Assembly: GCF_004349265.1 (NCBI RefSeq) | Contig: NZ_SMFL01000002.1 | Span: forward strand, 496,001 to 560,000 | Reading direction: 5' to 3' | Source of the DNA: Dyadobacter psychrotolerans | GTDB taxonomy: Bacteria > Bacteroidota > Bacteroidia > Cytophagales > Spirosomataceae | Length of the DNA: 64,000 nt | Shown here: positions 1-8,522 of the stretch, piece by piece | Layout of the letters: each line of letters starts with the position of its first letter | Numbering within the stretch: position 1 is the stretch's first letter | Made by a program: the position numbers and the translations under genes | The notes under the pieces: model-generated | The model's database searches: none | The model's input: only the letters and a program-made list of their open reading frames with translations | What the model was told of the DNA's origin: nothing

Positions 1-546
1 GTTTATCAGCAATACCGTATCGGCGGAAACCTTGAAAAAGTTCTGGAAGGAACGCGTAACATCATCAGGTGGAAGAAGGAGTTAAAATCCAGTACGCCGC
101 ATGTTATTTTTCAGTTTTTGGTGGTAAAACCCAATGAACATCAGATCGAAGATGTTAAAAAACTGGCTTTGGAAATGGGTGTGGATGAAGTGGGTTTGAA
201 AACAGCCCAGATCTATGATTATGAAGAAGGTAATGAGCTGATTCCAACAATTGACAAATATTCCCGTTACGAGAAAAAACAGGATGGTAAGTTTTCGATT
301 AAAAACAAGTTTGTCGACCATTGCTGGAAAATGTGGCATTCCTGTGTGATCACCTGGGATGGTGGAGTGGTTCCCTGCTGTTTTGATAAGGATGCGGAGT
401 ACCAGCTGGGTGATATGAAGAGACAAACGTTCCGCCAGCTCTGGAGAGGTAAAAAATATAACGACTTCCGTGCTTCACTCATCCGCTCCCGCTCTGAGAT
501 AGAAATGTGCAAGAATTGCACTGAAGGAACACAGGTCTGGGCGTGA
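1..546 (+). CDS. Radical SAM/SPASM domain protein, C-terminal part
   Basis: The frame is open from the first base, so the gene begins upstream and only the last 181 residues are here. The tail holds a SPASM-type cysteine cluster: HSC in HSCVITWDGG, CC in VVPCCFD, then CKNC near the end. Such cysteines bind an auxiliary 4Fe-4S cluster in radical SAM enzymes that modify peptides or other substrates. The CxxxCxxC cluster that cleaves SAM would be in the missing part. LGDMKRQTFRQLWRGKKY is typical of this domain (a layout line before the last cysteines). The substrate cannot be told. The gene ends 164 bp before parA and is probably a separate unit. Confidence 0.8.
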   Translation, partial: VYQQYRIGGNLEKVLEGTRNIIRWKKELKSSTPHVIFQFLVVKPNEHQIEDVKKLALEMGVDEVGLKTAQIYDYEEGNELIPTIDKYSRYEKKQDGKFSIKNKFVDHCWKMWHSCVITWDGGVVPCCFDKDAEYQLGDMKRQTFRQLWRGKKYNDFRASLIRSRSEIEMCKNCTEGTQVWA

Positions 547-710
547 AACATTTGTATTTTTGATCAATTAATATTTTTTAACTAAATAATAATACTGAAT
601 AATGTATTGATTTTCAGTGTTTTGTAGTCTTTTTATAAAAGTCCGTGGAACATTTTTTGGTGGTTTGCCCTGAATAATGGAAATTTGAATCTGGTAACTC
701 ACATGAATAC

Positions 711-1508
711 ATGGGCAAAGTAATTGCAATTGCAAATCAAAAGGGTGGTGTAGGCAAAACCACCACGGCCATAAACCTGGCCGCAAGTTTGGCAGCACTC
801 GAATTTCGAACGCTCCTTATTGATGCAGACCCGCAGGCTAACTCTACTTCTGGACTTGGATTTAATCCCCAGGAAATGGAAAACAGCATTTATGAATGCA
901 TGGTAGAACAGGCGCGGACAGCGGATATAATCCTGGATACAGATTTCCCTTACCTGCATTTGCTACCTTCACACATCGACCTAGTTGGAGCGGAAATCGA
1001 GATGATCAATTTAAAGAATCGGGAGCAGCGCATGAAAGATGCGATTGCCGAGGTTAGAGATAACTACGACTTTATTATTATCGATTGTTCTCCGTCACTA
1101 GGTTTGATAACCATTAATAGTTTAACTGCCGCCGATTCGGTAATTATCCCTGTTCAATGTGAGTATTTTGCCCTGGAAGGTCTTGGGAAACTGCTAAACA
1201 CAATTACCATTATTCAATCCAGACTTAATACTAATCTGGTTATAGAAGGGATTTTGCTGACCATGTATGATCTTCGCCTTCGTTTATCCAATCAGGTTGT
1301 CAATGAAGTAACCAGTCATTTTGAATCACTGGTTTTTAACACCATCATTCCCCGCAACGTTAGAATCAGTGAAGCGCCTAGTTTTGGTATTCCGGTTATG
1401 GCCCAGGATGCAGACAGCAAAGGTGCTATCAGCTATTTAAATCTGGCTCGTGAGATTTTGACCAAAAACGGATTGCTTTCTTCGGACAAGCATATGGGCG
1501 TAAATTAA
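711..1508 (+). CDS. parA: Chromosome-partitioning ATPase ParA/Soj
   Basis: A 265-residue ParA-family ATPase that drives chromosome origin segregation with ParB. The deviant Walker A motif [10 protein letters not shown] lies at residues 11-20, with the signature lysine just before GGVGKT. The Walker A' stretch [12 protein letters not shown] follows at about 35-46 and [11 protein letters not shown] at about 123-133. Length is normal for chromosomal Soj proteins. The start is an ATG directly before the first beta strand ([12 protein letters not shown]). The stop is 24 bp before parB, so the two form an operon. This parA-parB-DUF5683-dapB-lepB order suggests an origin-proximal housekeeping region, but no oriC or complete parS site was seen. 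Confidence 0.96.
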   Translation: MGKVIAIANQKGGVGKTTTAINLAASLAALEFRTLLIDADPQANSTSGLGFNPQEMENSIYECMVEQARTADIILDTDFPYLHLLPSHIDLVGAEIEMINLKNREQRMKDAIAEVRDNYDFIIIDCSPSLGLITINSLTAADSVIIPVQCEYFALEGLGKLLNTITIIQSRLNTNLVIEGILLTMYDLRLRLSNQVVNEVTSHFESLVFNTIIPRNVRISEAPSFGIPVMAQDADSKGAISYLNLAREILTKNGLLSSDKHMGVN

Positions 1509-1532
1509 TCACGATTCTAGCTGGCAGCACAC

Positions 1533-2465
1533 ATGGAAACAAACAGTAAAAAAAATAGAATGACAGGCCTTGGCAGAGGTTTGGGTGCTTTGCTTCAGGA
1601 TTCTGAAAAAGTAAACACGACCCGGTCAAATGCCAGGATTGCCGCCGCAGCAGCGGAAGTTGTGGGTTCGATGAACCAGCTTGATATCAGTCTGATAGAA
1701 GCAAATCCTTACCAGCCCCGGACAAGCTTTGATCAGGAAGCTTTGCAGGAACTTGCTGATTCTATCCGCGTTCAGGGAATTATTCAACCCATCACTGTAA
1801 GACAGACAGGGGAGGATTCTTACCAGCTTATTTCCGGAGAAAGGCGTTTACAGGCTTCACGTTCTTTGGGCATGACCAGCATTCCGGCTTATGTCAGAAC
1901 AGCCAATGACCAGCAAATGCTGGAAATGGCATTGATTGAGAACATTCAGCGTGAAAATCTGAATTCGATAGAGATAGCCCTTAGTTATCAGCGTCTTATA
2001 CTTGAATGTAATTTAAAGCAGGATGAGCTGGGAGTACGTGTTGGAAAAAACCGTACAACAGTTAATAATTACATTCGTCTTTTGAAATTGCCGCCCGTTA
2101 TCCAGGCTGCGTTACGTGACAATAAAATCAGCATGGGCCATGCCAGGGCCATTATCACCATTAACAGTGATATGAGCCAGCTCAAAATATTTAATAAAAT
2201 TATTGAGGAAGGATGGTCCGTGCGCAAGGTAGAGGAAGAGGTACGCAAGCTCGGCATGATGAGCAGCATTTCTTTTGAACCTAAAAAACCGGTTACAATT
2301 AACCAGGAAATAAAGTCGTTACAGTTTCAATTATCTTCTTTTTTCGGAGCGAAGGTATCAGTGAAAAGCGACAATGAGCATAAGGGAGAAATAAAAATCC
2401 CTTTCACATCGCAGGACGAATTGAAGAAGATTTTGGAAACATTGAAATTTGATAAAAAGGCTTGA
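1533..2465 (+). CDS. parB: Chromosome-partitioning protein ParB/Spo0J
   Basis: A 310-residue ParB. The N-terminal GLGRGLGALL at about residues 12-21 is the ParA-stimulating peptide found in chromosomal ParB proteins. The nuclease-like CTP-binding domain follows, with NPYQPR (58-63) and GERR (102-105). A helix-turn-helix stretch (LGVRVGKNRTTVNNYIRLLK) begins at about residue 167, and the C-terminal dimerisation domain is Lys-rich. ParB spreads from parS and loads condensin. The ATG start leaves the ParA-activating peptide intact. The stop overlaps the next start (TTGA), indicating translational coupling. Confidence 0.96.
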   Translation: METNSKKNRMTGLGRGLGALLQDSEKVNTTRSNARIAAAAAEVVGSMNQLDISLIEANPYQPRTSFDQEALQELADSIRVQGIIQPITVRQTGEDSYQLISGERRLQASRSLGMTSIPAYVRTANDQQMLEMALIENIQRENLNSIEIALSYQRLILECNLKQDELGVRVGKNRTTVNNYIRLLKLPPVIQAALRDNKISMGHARAIITINSDMSQLKIFNKIIEEGWSVRKVEEEVRKLGMMSSISFEPKKPVTINQEIKSLQFQLSSFFGAKVSVKSDNEHKGEIKIPFTSQDELKKILETLKFDKKA

Positions 2466-3154
2466 AAAACTGTTTTTGGATAGGGATTGTATTGCTTTTG
2501 CCTAACCTGGCTATGAGCCAAAGAAACACAGCCGATAGTGTGAGAAGTGTGACAAGGCCGGTTCTCCTCACTGACAGTCTGGTAAAATCGGTAACGGATA
2601 CATTAGGTAAAAACGGGAAGAAAAAGTTTATGCCTGATCCCAAAAGAGCAACCAGGCTGGCGCTGATCCCCGGTTTTGGTCAGTTATACAATCGGGATTA
2701 CTGGAAGCTGCCAATCATTTATTTGTCAATGGGGGGCGGTATTTATGCTTTTCATCTTAATCGAATCAAATACAAGGACTTCTTGATCGCCTACGAACAA
2801 TTTTACGATCTGGATAAAAACAGTTCAACTTATGGACAGTTAAAACCGACTGTAACTCAGGATACCCGTGTTCAGGTGCGTGTCCGAAACCTTTTTGCTA
2901 CTGAAAGTGAATATGTGGAAGCAACGCGTGATGCTATTGAAAGACAAAAGAACTACTGGCGAAGAAATAAAAATCTTTCCATTATTGTCGCAGGTTTGAT
3001 TTACTCTTTGACAATCGTAGAGGCTAACGTAGCGGCACATTTGAAAACCTTCGATCTGACAGATGATTTGTCAATGAGAATCGAGCCGAAATTAAGTCAG
3101 CCGATGCTCAGACAGCCTGCTCCGGGTCTTAGGCTTGTTTTCAATATTAAGTAA
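2462..3154 (+). CDS. DUF5683 family exported or membrane protein
   Basis: A 230-residue protein starting on a TTG whose last two bases belong to the parB stop codon. The first 19 residues (MKNCFWIGIVLLLPNLAMS) form a signal peptide. The conserved stretch ATRLALIPGFGQLYNRDYWK at about residues 62-81 and the following hydrophobic segment (LPIIYLSMGGGIYAF) match the DUF5683 family of Bacteroidota. A second hydrophobic segment (LSIIVAGLIYSLTIVEANV) lies near residues 172-190. Function is unknown. The fixed position after parB suggests a link to chromosome or envelope maintenance, which is only inference. Confidence 0.85.
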   Translation: MKNCFWIGIVLLLPNLAMSQRNTADSVRSVTRPVLLTDSLVKSVTDTLGKNGKKKFMPDPKRATRLALIPGFGQLYNRDYWKLPIIYLSMGGGIYAFHLNRIKYKDFLIAYEQFYDLDKNSSTYGQLKPTVTQDTRVQVRVRNLFATESEYVEATRDAIERQKNYWRRNKNLSIIVAGLIYSLTIVEANVAAHLKTFDLTDDLSMRIEPKLSQPMLRQPAPGLRLVFNIK

Positions 3155-3203
3155 CTAACCAGAATACAGCTTAAAAGCTGACAAAATTTAAATAAATAAT
3201 CGC

Positions 3204-3226
3204 ACCGGAATTTGTTTTGTTCCGGT
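3204..3226 (+). other. Hairpin in the dapB leader
   Basis: A perfect 7-bp inverted repeat, ACCGGAA and TTCCGGT, encloses a 9-base loop (TTTGTTTTG) and ends 14 bases before the dapB ATG. No T-run follows, so it is not a standard terminator. It could shape dapB translation or be an mRNA processing site. Confidence 0.4.
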
Positions 3227-3240
3227 CCAAATGTGAATCA

Positions 3241-3960
3241 ATGAAAATATTATTGCTAGGCTACGGCAAAATGGGTAAAACGATCGAAAAAATCGCCGTA
3301 GACAAAGGCCATGTTATCGCAGGTAAAATTGACATTTCAAACCGCAGCGATATGGATCAGCTCTCAGCAACAGACGTAGATGTTGCAATTGAGTTCAGCT
3401 CTCCGGAATCGGCTTTTGAAAATATAAAGTACTGTCTTGAAAAAGGCTGGCCGGTCGTCAGCGGTACAACAGGCTGGCTCGAACACCGTTCTGAGATCGA
3501 GTCGTTGTGCAAAGAAAAGGGAGGAGCATTTTTCTATGCTTCCAATTACAGCATTGGTGTAAACTTGTTTTTCCGGCTTAACCGGCAACTGGCACGGTTG
3601 ATGGAAGGTCAGGATTACAAAGTTTCAATGACTGAAATTCACCACATCCATAAGCTGGATGCACCCAGCGGCACTGCCATCACATTAGCAGAAGGGGTGA
3701 TTGAAGAACTGAACAATATTTCCGGATGGAAGCTTGCGCCTGAAGATGATAACGGAAATTTGCAAATTACTTCAAAAAGGGAAGGAGAGGTGCCGGGAAC
3801 GCACATCGTCCGTTACGATTCTGATGTAGACCAGATAAAAATTTCCCATACAGCTCATAGCCGGGCCGGATTTGCAAACGGAGCGGTGGTCTCTGCTGAA
3901 TGGCTTGTCGGAAAACAAGGCGTTTTTGGGATGGACGACCTTTTGAAAAACCTGGATTAA
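3241..3960 (+). CDS. dapB: 4-hydroxy-tetrahydrodipicolinate reductase
   Basis: DapB reduces 4-hydroxy-tetrahydrodipicolinate with NAD(P)H in the diaminopimelate/lysine pathway, feeding peptidoglycan. The nucleotide-binding GYGKMG lies at residues 7-12, SGTTGW at about 74-79, and the catalytic segment HHIHKLDAPSGTA at 134-146 (His134/His135, Lys138). At 239 residues the length is normal. An upstream in-frame TTG at 3217 would add eight residues, but it lies inside a hairpin, and the ATG places the Rossmann strand MKILLLG at the usual position. The gene is followed after 33 bp by lepB on the same strand. Confidence 0.96.
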   Translation: MKILLLGYGKMGKTIEKIAVDKGHVIAGKIDISNRSDMDQLSATDVDVAIEFSSPESAFENIKYCLEKGWPVVSGTTGWLEHRSEIESLCKEKGGAFFYASNYSIGVNLFFRLNRQLARLMEGQDYKVSMTEIHHIHKLDAPSGTAITLAEGVIEELNNISGWKLAPEDDNGNLQITSKREGEVPGTHIVRYDSDVDQIKISHTAHSRAGFANGAVVSAEWLVGKQGVFGMDDLLKNLD

Positions 3961-3993
3961 CCTTTACTTTTAACTCTCAATTATCTATCTAGC

Positions 3994-5127
3994 ATGGCTA
4001 TCAATAAAGAATACACTGCCAAACCCGTTACACACAAGAAAAAAGGTGCAATCCGGGAATGGTTTGACTCCATACTTTTTGCCGTTGTAGCAGCGACTTT
4101 AATCCGCTGGCTGTTTTTTGAAGCTTTTACAATTCCTACGCCTTCGATGGAGAACAGTCTTCTGGTTGGAGATTTTCTTTTTGTAAGTAAGTTGCACTAC
4201 GGTACACGTACGCCAAAAACACCTTTGCAGGTGCCTCTAACCCATCAGACTATTTGGGGGACGAATATTCCATCGTACACCGATGCAGTACAGTTGCCGC
4301 AATATCGTCTGCCGGGTTTCAGCGATGTGAAACGGGGAGATGTGGTTGTATTTAACTATCCTCCTGAACTGCAGCATCCGGTCGATTTGAAAACGAATTA
4401 TATCAAAAGATGTGTCGGTCTTCCGGGAGATAAACTTGAAGTGCGGGATTTGCAGGTATTTGCCAACGGCGTAGCCATGGAAAATCCGCCACGTATGGAA
4501 AACGAGTACTTTGTAGCGACTACGACGGCCGTTAACGAAGAAAAAGTGTTCAAGGAAAACGGAATTTCAGAATACAATTCTTACACAGAAAGTTTCAACG
4601 ATACCATACCTGCTAACGATCAGCCTGGTTACCTGGTTTTCACCACGGTTGAAATTGCTGCAAAGCTTAAAACTTATGATTTTGTAAAAAACATAACGCT
4701 GGTGAAAGCATCGAAAGATATAAGCGAACCGATGTTATATCCCAACTCCTCTCTGTTCAAATGGAACCGCGATAACTACGGCCCTGTGACTGTTCCAAAA
4801 GAAGGAATGACAGTAAGTTTGACACCTGAGAACATTGCTTTATATGGCCCTGTAATTAAAAATTACGAAGGAATTGACGATGTTGCCATGGATGAGAAAT
4901 CGGTAAAAGTTGCAGGCAAAGCAATTACAAGCTACACCTTTAAGCAGGATTACTATTTTATGATGGGTGACAACCGCCACAATTCGGCGGATTCGCGCTA
5001 CTGGGGTTTTGTTCCGATGGATCACATTGTCGGTAAGGCGGTATTTGTATGGATGTCCATTGATCCGAACCCAAGCGGTTTCTTGAACAAAATTCGCTGG
5101 AATCGATTATTCAGAGTTATTAATTAA
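3994..5127 (+). CDS. lepB: Signal peptidase I, first copy
   Basis: A 377-residue type I signal peptidase that removes signal peptides from exported proteins at the outer face of the inner membrane. A transmembrane helix at about residues 24-45 is followed by the nucleophile Ser51 in TPSMENSLLVGD. The general-base lysine is Lys138 in NYIKRCVGLPGD. The C-terminal box GDNRHNSADSRYWG is intact. The protein is longer than the E. coli family core because of an insert between the lysine box and the last box, as is common in Bacteroidota. It lies in the parA-dapB run and ends at a strong terminator. A paralogue follows directly. Confidence 0.95.
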   Translation: MAINKEYTAKPVTHKKKGAIREWFDSILFAVVAATLIRWLFFEAFTIPTPSMENSLLVGDFLFVSKLHYGTRTPKTPLQVPLTHQTIWGTNIPSYTDAVQLPQYRLPGFSDVKRGDVVVFNYPPELQHPVDLKTNYIKRCVGLPGDKLEVRDLQVFANGVAMENPPRMENEYFVATTTAVNEEKVFKENGISEYNSYTESFNDTIPANDQPGYLVFTTVEIAAKLKTYDFVKNITLVKASKDISEPMLYPNSSLFKWNRDNYGPVTVPKEGMTVSLTPENIALYGPVIKNYEGIDDVAMDEKSVKVAGKAITSYTFKQDYYFMMGDNRHNSADSRYWGFVPMDHIVGKAVFVWMSIDPNPSGFLNKIRWNRLFRVIN

Positions 5128-5155
5128 TGTAACGTTTGAAAGTATTGAAATGCCG

Positions 5156-5183
5156 GAGCTGTCGAAAGACAGCTCTTTTTTTT
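5156..5183 (+). terminator. Rho-independent terminator after first lepB
   Basis: Perfect 8-bp stem GAGCTGTC/GACAGCTC closed by a GAAA tetraloop and followed by eight T. It ends the parA-to-lepB transcript, so the second lepB probably has its own promoter. Confidence 0.9.
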
Positions 5184-5267
5184 AAAAAAACTATATATTA
5201 AATAAAATTTTATATGCATGTTTACTTTTTATATCATTAAGATTACCTTGCAGAAAATTTATTAGCC

Positions 5268-6449
5268 ATGGAAATTAAAGAATTGCCTAAAACGGGAAAT
5301 GCAGTTAAAAAACGTAAAAAGTCTGGATTCAGAGAGTGGATCGACTCGGTTGTTTTTGCTGTGACTGCTGCAGTGTTAATACGCTGGATTTTTTTCAGCG
5401 CCTTTGTTATTCCGAGTTCCTCAATGGAAAACAGCCTGCTGGTGGGCGACTACCTTTTTGTTAGCAGGCTTCACTATGGTACGGCCACGCCTGTTACTCC
5501 GTTGCAAATTCCGCTGACGCATCAGACTATCTGGGGAACAAGCATACCTTCTTACCTTGACTGGATCAGCTTACCTCAATTTCGTTTGCCTGGTTTTTCA
5601 GAAGTGAAACGGGGAGATGTAGTTGTTTTTAACCTTCCGGTTGAACATCCTGATTTGTTTGAAAAATACAGCACCGTACTTCCTGACCTGAAACCCCATC
5701 CGGTCGATTTGAGAACTAATTATATCAAACGCTGTGTTGGACAGCCGGGAGACCGGATGACGATTAGCAATGGACAGGTTTATTACAATGGGAAAAAAGA
5801 AGCTAATCCGGCACGTATGCAGGGAGAATATTTTGTTTCAACAAGCGGTGCAATCAATGAGGTGAATGTTTTTAAAAAGAACGGCATTATCGATTACAAC
5901 CAGTTTACCGAGAACTTCGGAGACGGTGTTACGACAAATGATGAGTTTGGCTACATCGTCAAGACAACCGCGGAGCTGGCAGAAAAACTTAAAGAGTTTG
6001 ATTTTGTCAAAAGAATTGAACCTGTTTTTATGCCGGTGCAATATAAAGAACCTTATCTTTTTCCTCAGACAAATTTGTTTTCATGGAACAAAGATCAGTA
6101 CGGACCTTTTGTGGTTCCTGCCAAAGGAATGAAGATCAATCTGACACCACAAAATGTTGCCTTATATTCTGAAATTATAAAAAGCTACGAAGGAAATGAA
6201 AACGTCCAGGTAATTGGAAACCGGATTTTGCAAAATGGTGAAGTGATCGGTGGTTACACTTTTAAGCAGGACTATTATTTTATGATGGGTGATAACCGGC
6301 ACAATTCAGCTGACTCGCGGTATTGGGGATTTGTGCCCAAGGATCACATTGTTGGAAAGGCAATATTTGTTTGGATGTCAATTGATCCGGATCCTATCGG
6401 TTTTATCAATAAAATCAGATGGGACCGGTTATTTAGTGTAATTAATTGA
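5268..6449 (+). CDS. lepB: Signal peptidase I, second copy
   Basis: A 393-residue paralogue of the gene just upstream, with the same layout: a transmembrane helix at about 25-46, nucleophile Ser52 in PSSSMENSLLVGD, general-base Lys154 in NYIKRCVGQPGD, and the box GDNRHNSADSRYWG near the C-terminus. It has a short insert relative to the first copy before the lysine box (about residues 125-147), which could change substrate choice. Both copies keep all catalytic residues, so neither looks decayed. A terminator separates the two genes. Tandem duplication is the simple explanation. Confidence 0.94.
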   Translation: MEIKELPKTGNAVKKRKKSGFREWIDSVVFAVTAAVLIRWIFFSAFVIPSSSMENSLLVGDYLFVSRLHYGTATPVTPLQIPLTHQTIWGTSIPSYLDWISLPQFRLPGFSEVKRGDVVVFNLPVEHPDLFEKYSTVLPDLKPHPVDLRTNYIKRCVGQPGDRMTISNGQVYYNGKKEANPARMQGEYFVSTSGAINEVNVFKKNGIIDYNQFTENFGDGVTTNDEFGYIVKTTAELAEKLKEFDFVKRIEPVFMPVQYKEPYLFPQTNLFSWNKDQYGPFVVPAKGMKINLTPQNVALYSEIIKSYEGNENVQVIGNRILQNGEVIGGYTFKQDYYFMMGDNRHNSADSRYWGFVPKDHIVGKAIFVWMSIDPDPIGFINKIRWDRLFSVIN

Positions 6450-6468
6450 TCGTTATTAGCTATTAAGT

Positions 6469-6514
6469 TTTTTGCTGCGTCCTACGGTTTCCTCGCCGTA
6501 CGACGCAGCAAAAA
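6469..6514. terminator. Long hairpin between convergent lepB and GH13 gene
   Basis: A 13-bp perfect outer stem (TTTTTGCTGCGTC/GACGCAGCAAAAA), one mismatch, then a 5-bp inner stem (TACGG/CCGTA) around an 8-base loop. It lies just past the second lepB stop and abuts a second hairpin. Probably terminates one or both convergent transcripts. Confidence 0.6.
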
Positions 6515-6545
6515 CCGGTCGGATGGCTTTCGCCATCTGACCGGT
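6514..6545 (-). terminator. Terminator hairpin of the GH13 gene
   Basis: ACCGGTC/GACCGGT outer stem, one G-T pair, then GATGGC/GCCATC around a TTTC loop. Read on the minus strand it is followed by TTTTTG, so it fits a terminator for the GH13 gene whose stop is 9 bases away. Confidence 0.65.
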
Positions 6546-6553
6546 AAAAAAGT

Positions 6554-8377
6554 TTAATCCTCCTGAGAATAAATCAGCGCTGTATAAGGCGGAATATGCA
6601 GAGATGCATAAACTTTGCAGTCATCGAATTCTCCGTCCATTGTATCCGTATCATGAACCGATAAATTCGAGAATTCTGGATCATATTCGGCTTTATCGCT
6701 ATTGAAACGCAGATGCCATTTTCCGCCTCTTGGAAATCCAACCTTATAATCTGTGAATGTCTCTGTTGAGAAGTTCAACACGACAACAACACTGTCTTTT
6801 GGCCCTCCATCCTTCCAGCGGTGCATGACCAAAACTTTTTTGTCATCGTCAGCCCGGATGATGGCAACATTTTGTCCCTGGAGACCTGCGGTGACACCAA
6901 ACCAGTTTCTTCTCTGATGAATAATGTCACGGTGAAGTTCTGCAAAACCTGAAAACTTTTCAAGTCTCGACCAGTCTATCGGATCACTATCGGAAAACCA
7001 TTTATCTTCTAAAAGTGGTTGTCCCTGAAAGATCATGGGGATTCCCGGTGAAGTCAAAACAAGAGACACGCCCAGAGCCGCTCTTTTTTTGGAATACCAG
7101 TTATTGACGTCCCCGTCTGCGATCTCTTCGGCTACGCGAGCCTGTCCGTTGGCAACTTCATCATGTGATTCGGTATAAATGATCCTTTGAAAAGAATCCG
7201 AATTATAGCTGTCTGTAACGGCCTGAACAATACTTTCCATGTCTCTGTCCTGATCGTTGGCAGTGATGATTGCCTCACGAACCGAGTGAACGAATTTTGC
7301 ATCCCATTGTGAGCCGTATCCTAAACCTCCGTTTTCAACAGAATTGGTTATGAAGTCAAGCGAGTGCATATCTTCTGCTATCAGGATATGATTGGGAAAC
7401 TGCTCACGAACATCTTTATTGATCCACTGTACCAGGCTCATTCCTTCGGCTATATCATTTCCCGGATTTCCATCCGCCTTTACGTTCCTGATGTAGGGCA
7501 CCATGTCCATACGAAGTCCGTCAACGTGATAGTCACGAAGCCACATAATTGCATTATCATGAATATACTGTCTCACTTCATTACGCCCATAATCAGGTCG
7601 TGTTTTCCCCCATGGTGTTTCTGCACGCCAGTCGTTGTAGAAGTAAATTCCGCCGCCATCGTTTTCACACCAGCCATCAAATTGCCACAAATCCATATCA
7701 GAAGGGCCAAAATGATTATAGACAACATCAAGTATGACGGCTATCCCTGCCTGATGGGCAGCTTTTACAAATGCTTTTAATCCATCCGGTCCGCCGTAGT
7801 CGGCTTCTATGGCAAATGGACTTGCGGGATTATAGCCCCATGAGCGCGATCCGGGGAACTCAGAACAGGGCATTAATTCAACAGCATTGAAGCCCATGCC
7901 TTTCAGGTAATCCAGTTTTTCAATGGCTGTATACAGAGTTCCGACTCCGTCCTTTTCTTTCACATTAAACGTGCCTACATGGAGCTCGTAAATTACCAGT
8001 TCGTTCCAGGCGGGTATATAAAACTCATCACCCTGCCAGTCGAAGGAGGCCTGGTTATAAACAATGCCATTTCCGGCTGAGTTGGTCATTTTCAATGCAT
8101 AAGGATCATTTCTCATTAAATTGCCCGAAGGTGTTTTTAAAGAAAACTTGTACTCATCTCCTTCTTTTGCATTCTCAACCAATGCGCTCCAAAAGCCGTT
8201 TTCTTCTGATTGAAGTGGGTTTTTGTCGGCTTTCCAGTCATTGAAGTTTCCAACCACTGAAACACTTTCAGCGTGGGGAGCCCATACGCGGTAGTGAACA
8301 CCTTCGGGGTAACAAGTAGCACCCATTCCATCAAAATGCTGAATGGTTTGCGCTTCTTCGGTATCTGTATTTTCCAT
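6554..8377 (-). CDS. GH13 family 1,4-alpha-glucan branching enzyme-like protein
   Basis: A 607-residue alpha-amylase superfamily enzyme. Residues of about 20-100 form a CBM48-like beta domain (VHYRVWAPHAESVSVVGNF). The GH13 barrel holds the four conserved regions: DVVYNH (217-222), DGLRMD with nucleophile Asp291, IAED with acid Glu335, and SHDE with His405-Asp406. A C-terminal all-beta domain follows. CBM48 plus this barrel is found in glycogen branching enzymes (GlgB) and in maltooligosyltrehalose trehalohydrolases. Branching enzyme-like is the best label, but the exact reaction is not fixed by the motifs. No other glycogen gene is adjacent. The protein has no signal peptide, so it should be cytoplasmic. 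Confidence 0.82.
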   Translation of the reverse strand: MENTDTEEAQTIQHFDGMGATCYPEGVHYRVWAPHAESVSVVGNFNDWKADKNPLQSEENGFWSALVENAKEGDEYKFSLKTPSGNLMRNDPYALKMTNSAGNGIVYNQASFDWQGDEFYIPAWNELVIYELHVGTFNVKEKDGVGTLYTAIEKLDYLKGMGFNAVELMPCSEFPGSRSWGYNPASPFAIEADYGGPDGLKAFVKAAHQAGIAVILDVVYNHFGPSDMDLWQFDGWCENDGGGIYFYNDWRAETPWGKTRPDYGRNEVRQYIHDNAIMWLRDYHVDGLRMDMVPYIRNVKADGNPGNDIAEGMSLVQWINKDVREQFPNHILIAEDMHSLDFITNSVENGGLGYGSQWDAKFVHSVREAIITANDQDRDMESIVQAVTDSYNSDSFQRIIYTESHDEVANGQARVAEEIADGDVNNWYSKKRAALGVSLVLTSPGIPMIFQGQPLLEDKWFSDSDPIDWSRLEKFSGFAELHRDIIHQRRNWFGVTAGLQGQNVAIIRADDDKKVLVMHRWKDGGPKDSVVVVLNFSTETFTDYKVGFPRGGKWHLRFNSDKAEYDPEFSNLSVHDTDTMDGEFDDCKVYASLHIPPYTALIYSQED

Positions 8378-8395
8378 ATATGCTTAAAAAATAAT

Positions 8396-8403
8396 TATTT
8401 TTG
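8396..8403 (+). promoter_or_regulatory. Possible -7 box for dprA
   Basis: TATTTTTG matches the Bacteroidota -7 consensus TAnnTTTG. It lies 120 bp before dprA in the divergent region; a clear -33 TTG was not seen. Confidence 0.35.
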
Positions 8404-8522
8404 AAGGTGATATTTTACAATCGAGATGACAAATCCTGTGCCAGTACGTATATAGGTTTTAGCTTTTCGAATTTTAAAAAATACATTCATCAGCAAATTG
8501 AAAATTCAATCACACTATAATT

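Noticed and set aside
542-652. CGTGAAACA (542-550) and CGTGGAACA (644-652) just upstream of parA, looking like parS halves
   Set aside because: Only one arm of the palindrome is present at each place; the left arms do not match, so no parS site was called.
7364-7780. 138-codon plus-strand frame inside the GH13 gene
   Set aside because: It is antisense to a well-supported enzyme gene and has no recognisable domain.
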